Source: Kappaphycus alvarezii
Lineage: Eukaryota; Rhodophyta; Florideophyceae; Gigartinales; Solieriaceae
Direction: 5' to 3'
Assembly: GCA_002205965.3 (NCBI GenBank)
Contig: NADL03000744.1
Span: forward strand, 1-64,000
Length of the DNA: 64,000 nt
In this document: one piece after another, positions 62,803 through 64,000 of the stretch
Position numbering within the stretch: position 1 is the stretch's first letter
Layout: every line of letters starts with the position of its first letter
Notes under the pieces: model-generated
The model's database searches: none
Seen by the model: the letters and a program-made list of their open reading frames with translations, nothing else
What the model was told of the DNA's origin: nothing
Translations under genes and position numbers: made by a program

Positions 62803-63185
62803 CCCGGTATTTCGACAAAAGTTTGCCCGTACTGCGAGTTCTCCGGATCCCGCAGAAGGCCAAAATATGTATTAGATTTGCCTTTCTCTTCGATTGCGAG
62901 CGGAGTATAACATCCTGTTTTGCTCTGATCCCTCCGGATAGCATCCAGTGCCGGTAAACGAATACCCCCAGTAATCATCCCTCGCCTATCAAATACAGTC
63001 AACAGAGTCATCTGCCAGGGAAAGGTTTGAGCACGGCGTGTCCCGTATGTAGAAGTAGAAATATACGAATTCCGAGAATCTATCATGACTAGACAGGTCG
63101 GACAGGCTGATGATGGATGTTTTGCTTCTTTACTCATATCACTGGCCAAAACACATATGCGCCACCTGAAATTGAGTAAAAACAC
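62703..63185 (-). CDS. Unrecognised 160-residue ORF
   Basis: Open for 160 codons with a mixed, protein-like composition and a CPTC motif (SSACPTCLVMIDS). I recognise no domain. Its C-terminal third overlaps the LTR-like E3 fragment on the other strand, which weakens the case for a real gene. A remnant of an older gene or chance are both possible. Confidence 0.25.
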   Translation of the reverse strand: MFLLNFRWRICVLASDMSKEAKHPSSACPTCLVMIDSRNSYISTSTYGTRRAQTFPWQMTLLTVFDRRGMITGGIRLPALDAIRRDQSKTGCYTPLAIEEKGKSNTYFGLLRDPENSQYGQTFVEIPGVGFRRTPGNRWLNCCWSPPPGEQTGGSDQGFI

Positions 63186-64000
63186 AAATATAGAAAAATG
63201 TAGTTCCCGCTGATATATACTCCACGCTGAAGCGTTTCTCTCACATAGAAAAGCTAGACCCCGCGAAGCGATGTTGAGGTGTTCGGGTCTTCTTGTGCAG
63301 TAATGATCTCAATGTGGCACAACTGACCTCATTTTTCATGGATTAAAACGCCCCATATTTTCCCCTTTACTGTACGTGTACTGTACCCTACTGAAAAAGA
63401 GACTCTCCAGTATCCGCCGGACATTGGGTAGCAGTCCCAAAGGTTTACCGCGGAGGTGTTAGTGCAGATACACTGGTCGGTAGGAATGAGACTGCAGAGG
63501 GTCAATAATCATCGAGGTGAAAGTTCATTGAGGGTGTGTACAGGGACACTGAAAAGGTTTTCAACGTGACAAACAGTGGCTTCGCAGGAGTCCGACTTGA
63601 TTGCTTCGAAGTAATTGCCTGAATTTTTGAGAAATCGATGTTAACGTTAAGATTATCTGGAAAGTTATTACGTTACTGTACTCTGAAGAAAGAAGTTTAA
63701 TGCGTTCAGTATCTACTGAGGAGTGAAAAAAATTGCGAGCTCGACCGATCGACAGTTGGATTGCAATTTTCTCTGACTATACGATATCCTTGTGAATCAC
63801 AAGAAAACATAAAGTTGTGAACCCACCTGACTCTGTCTCCCTTTCACACCCTCCAACACGCAGACCTGCCCTTCCGTCTCGCGAAATGGCCATCGTACAT
63901 TTCTAATCAGTAAGGTACCCCAAATCCCTAATCTTTCTTGAGCACATTCCCCAACCCAGATTTTTTGTTTTTGATTTTTGCAAGTAGAAAAACTAAGCTT
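63186..64000. other. No gene recognised
   Basis: About 800 bases with no supported coding sequence, RNA gene or repeat. Short TACTGTAC-type words occur at 63370-63385 and 63670-63680. Confidence 0.45.

Overview
The window looks like a transposon graveyard from a eukaryotic, probably fungal, genome. It holds Ty3/gypsy and Ty1/copia LTR retrotransposons, two kinds of LINE, and a pogo/Fot1-type DNA transposase, nearly all broken and inserted into one another. I see no certain host gene, tRNA, rRNA or prokaryotic operon. The species cannot be named from the sequence alone.

The dominant family is a Ty3/gypsy element, called A here, present in four copies: A1 (1-5859, minus, cut by the window edge), A2 (7460-14958, plus), A4 (19072-28583, minus) and A3 (54345-61826, minus). 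Each has the order Gag (coiled coil, two CCHC knuckles), aspartic protease, RT, RNase H, integrase with a GPY/F-like tail, and then an unusual C-terminal extension in which one unknown domain of about 135 residues occurs twice. A1, A2 and A3 carry short LTRs of about 720 bp. A4 carries LTRs of about 1.7 kb whose U3 encodes a 269-residue acidic protein starting MTNLRPS, with its own TATA-like signal. A diverged solo LTR (35150-36534) carries a homologue of that protein, so I regard it as a real gene lying inside LTRs. A3 has the target duplication GCTTC and A4 has GTAGC; the flanks of A2 do not match.

Layout: A1; a LINE type 1 C-terminal end (5860-6345); a 5'-truncated LINE type 2 (6764-7459) cut by A2; A2; a LINE type 1 in head-to-head halves (14959-17640); a LINE type 2 end (18040-18728); a dispersed repeat, possibly the copia D1 LTR, cut by A4; A4; copia D1 (29545-34180) with a PHD-finger-like segment before its integrase core; the ORF-bearing solo LTR; an inverted LINE type 2 end (36535-37314); the pogo-like transposase (37718-40260) cut by another LTR; copia D2 (41340-45180, minus); a proline-rich zinc-finger ORF remnant; copia D3 (46919-50640), whose gag is split by a 644-bp insert with target duplication; a minus-strand copia gag fragment (D4); LINE type 2 with an APE endonuclease (52768-54344), split by A3 and continued at 61832-62260; then a palindromic AT-rich element and unassigned sequence.

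The most notable candidates for something undescribed are the U3-encoded acidic protein with its private promoter-like signals, the duplicated domain fused to the gypsy integrase, the possible dual-endonuclease LINE, and the PHD-like segment in a copia polyprotein. All calls come from reading motifs and comparing copies by eye; no database search was run.
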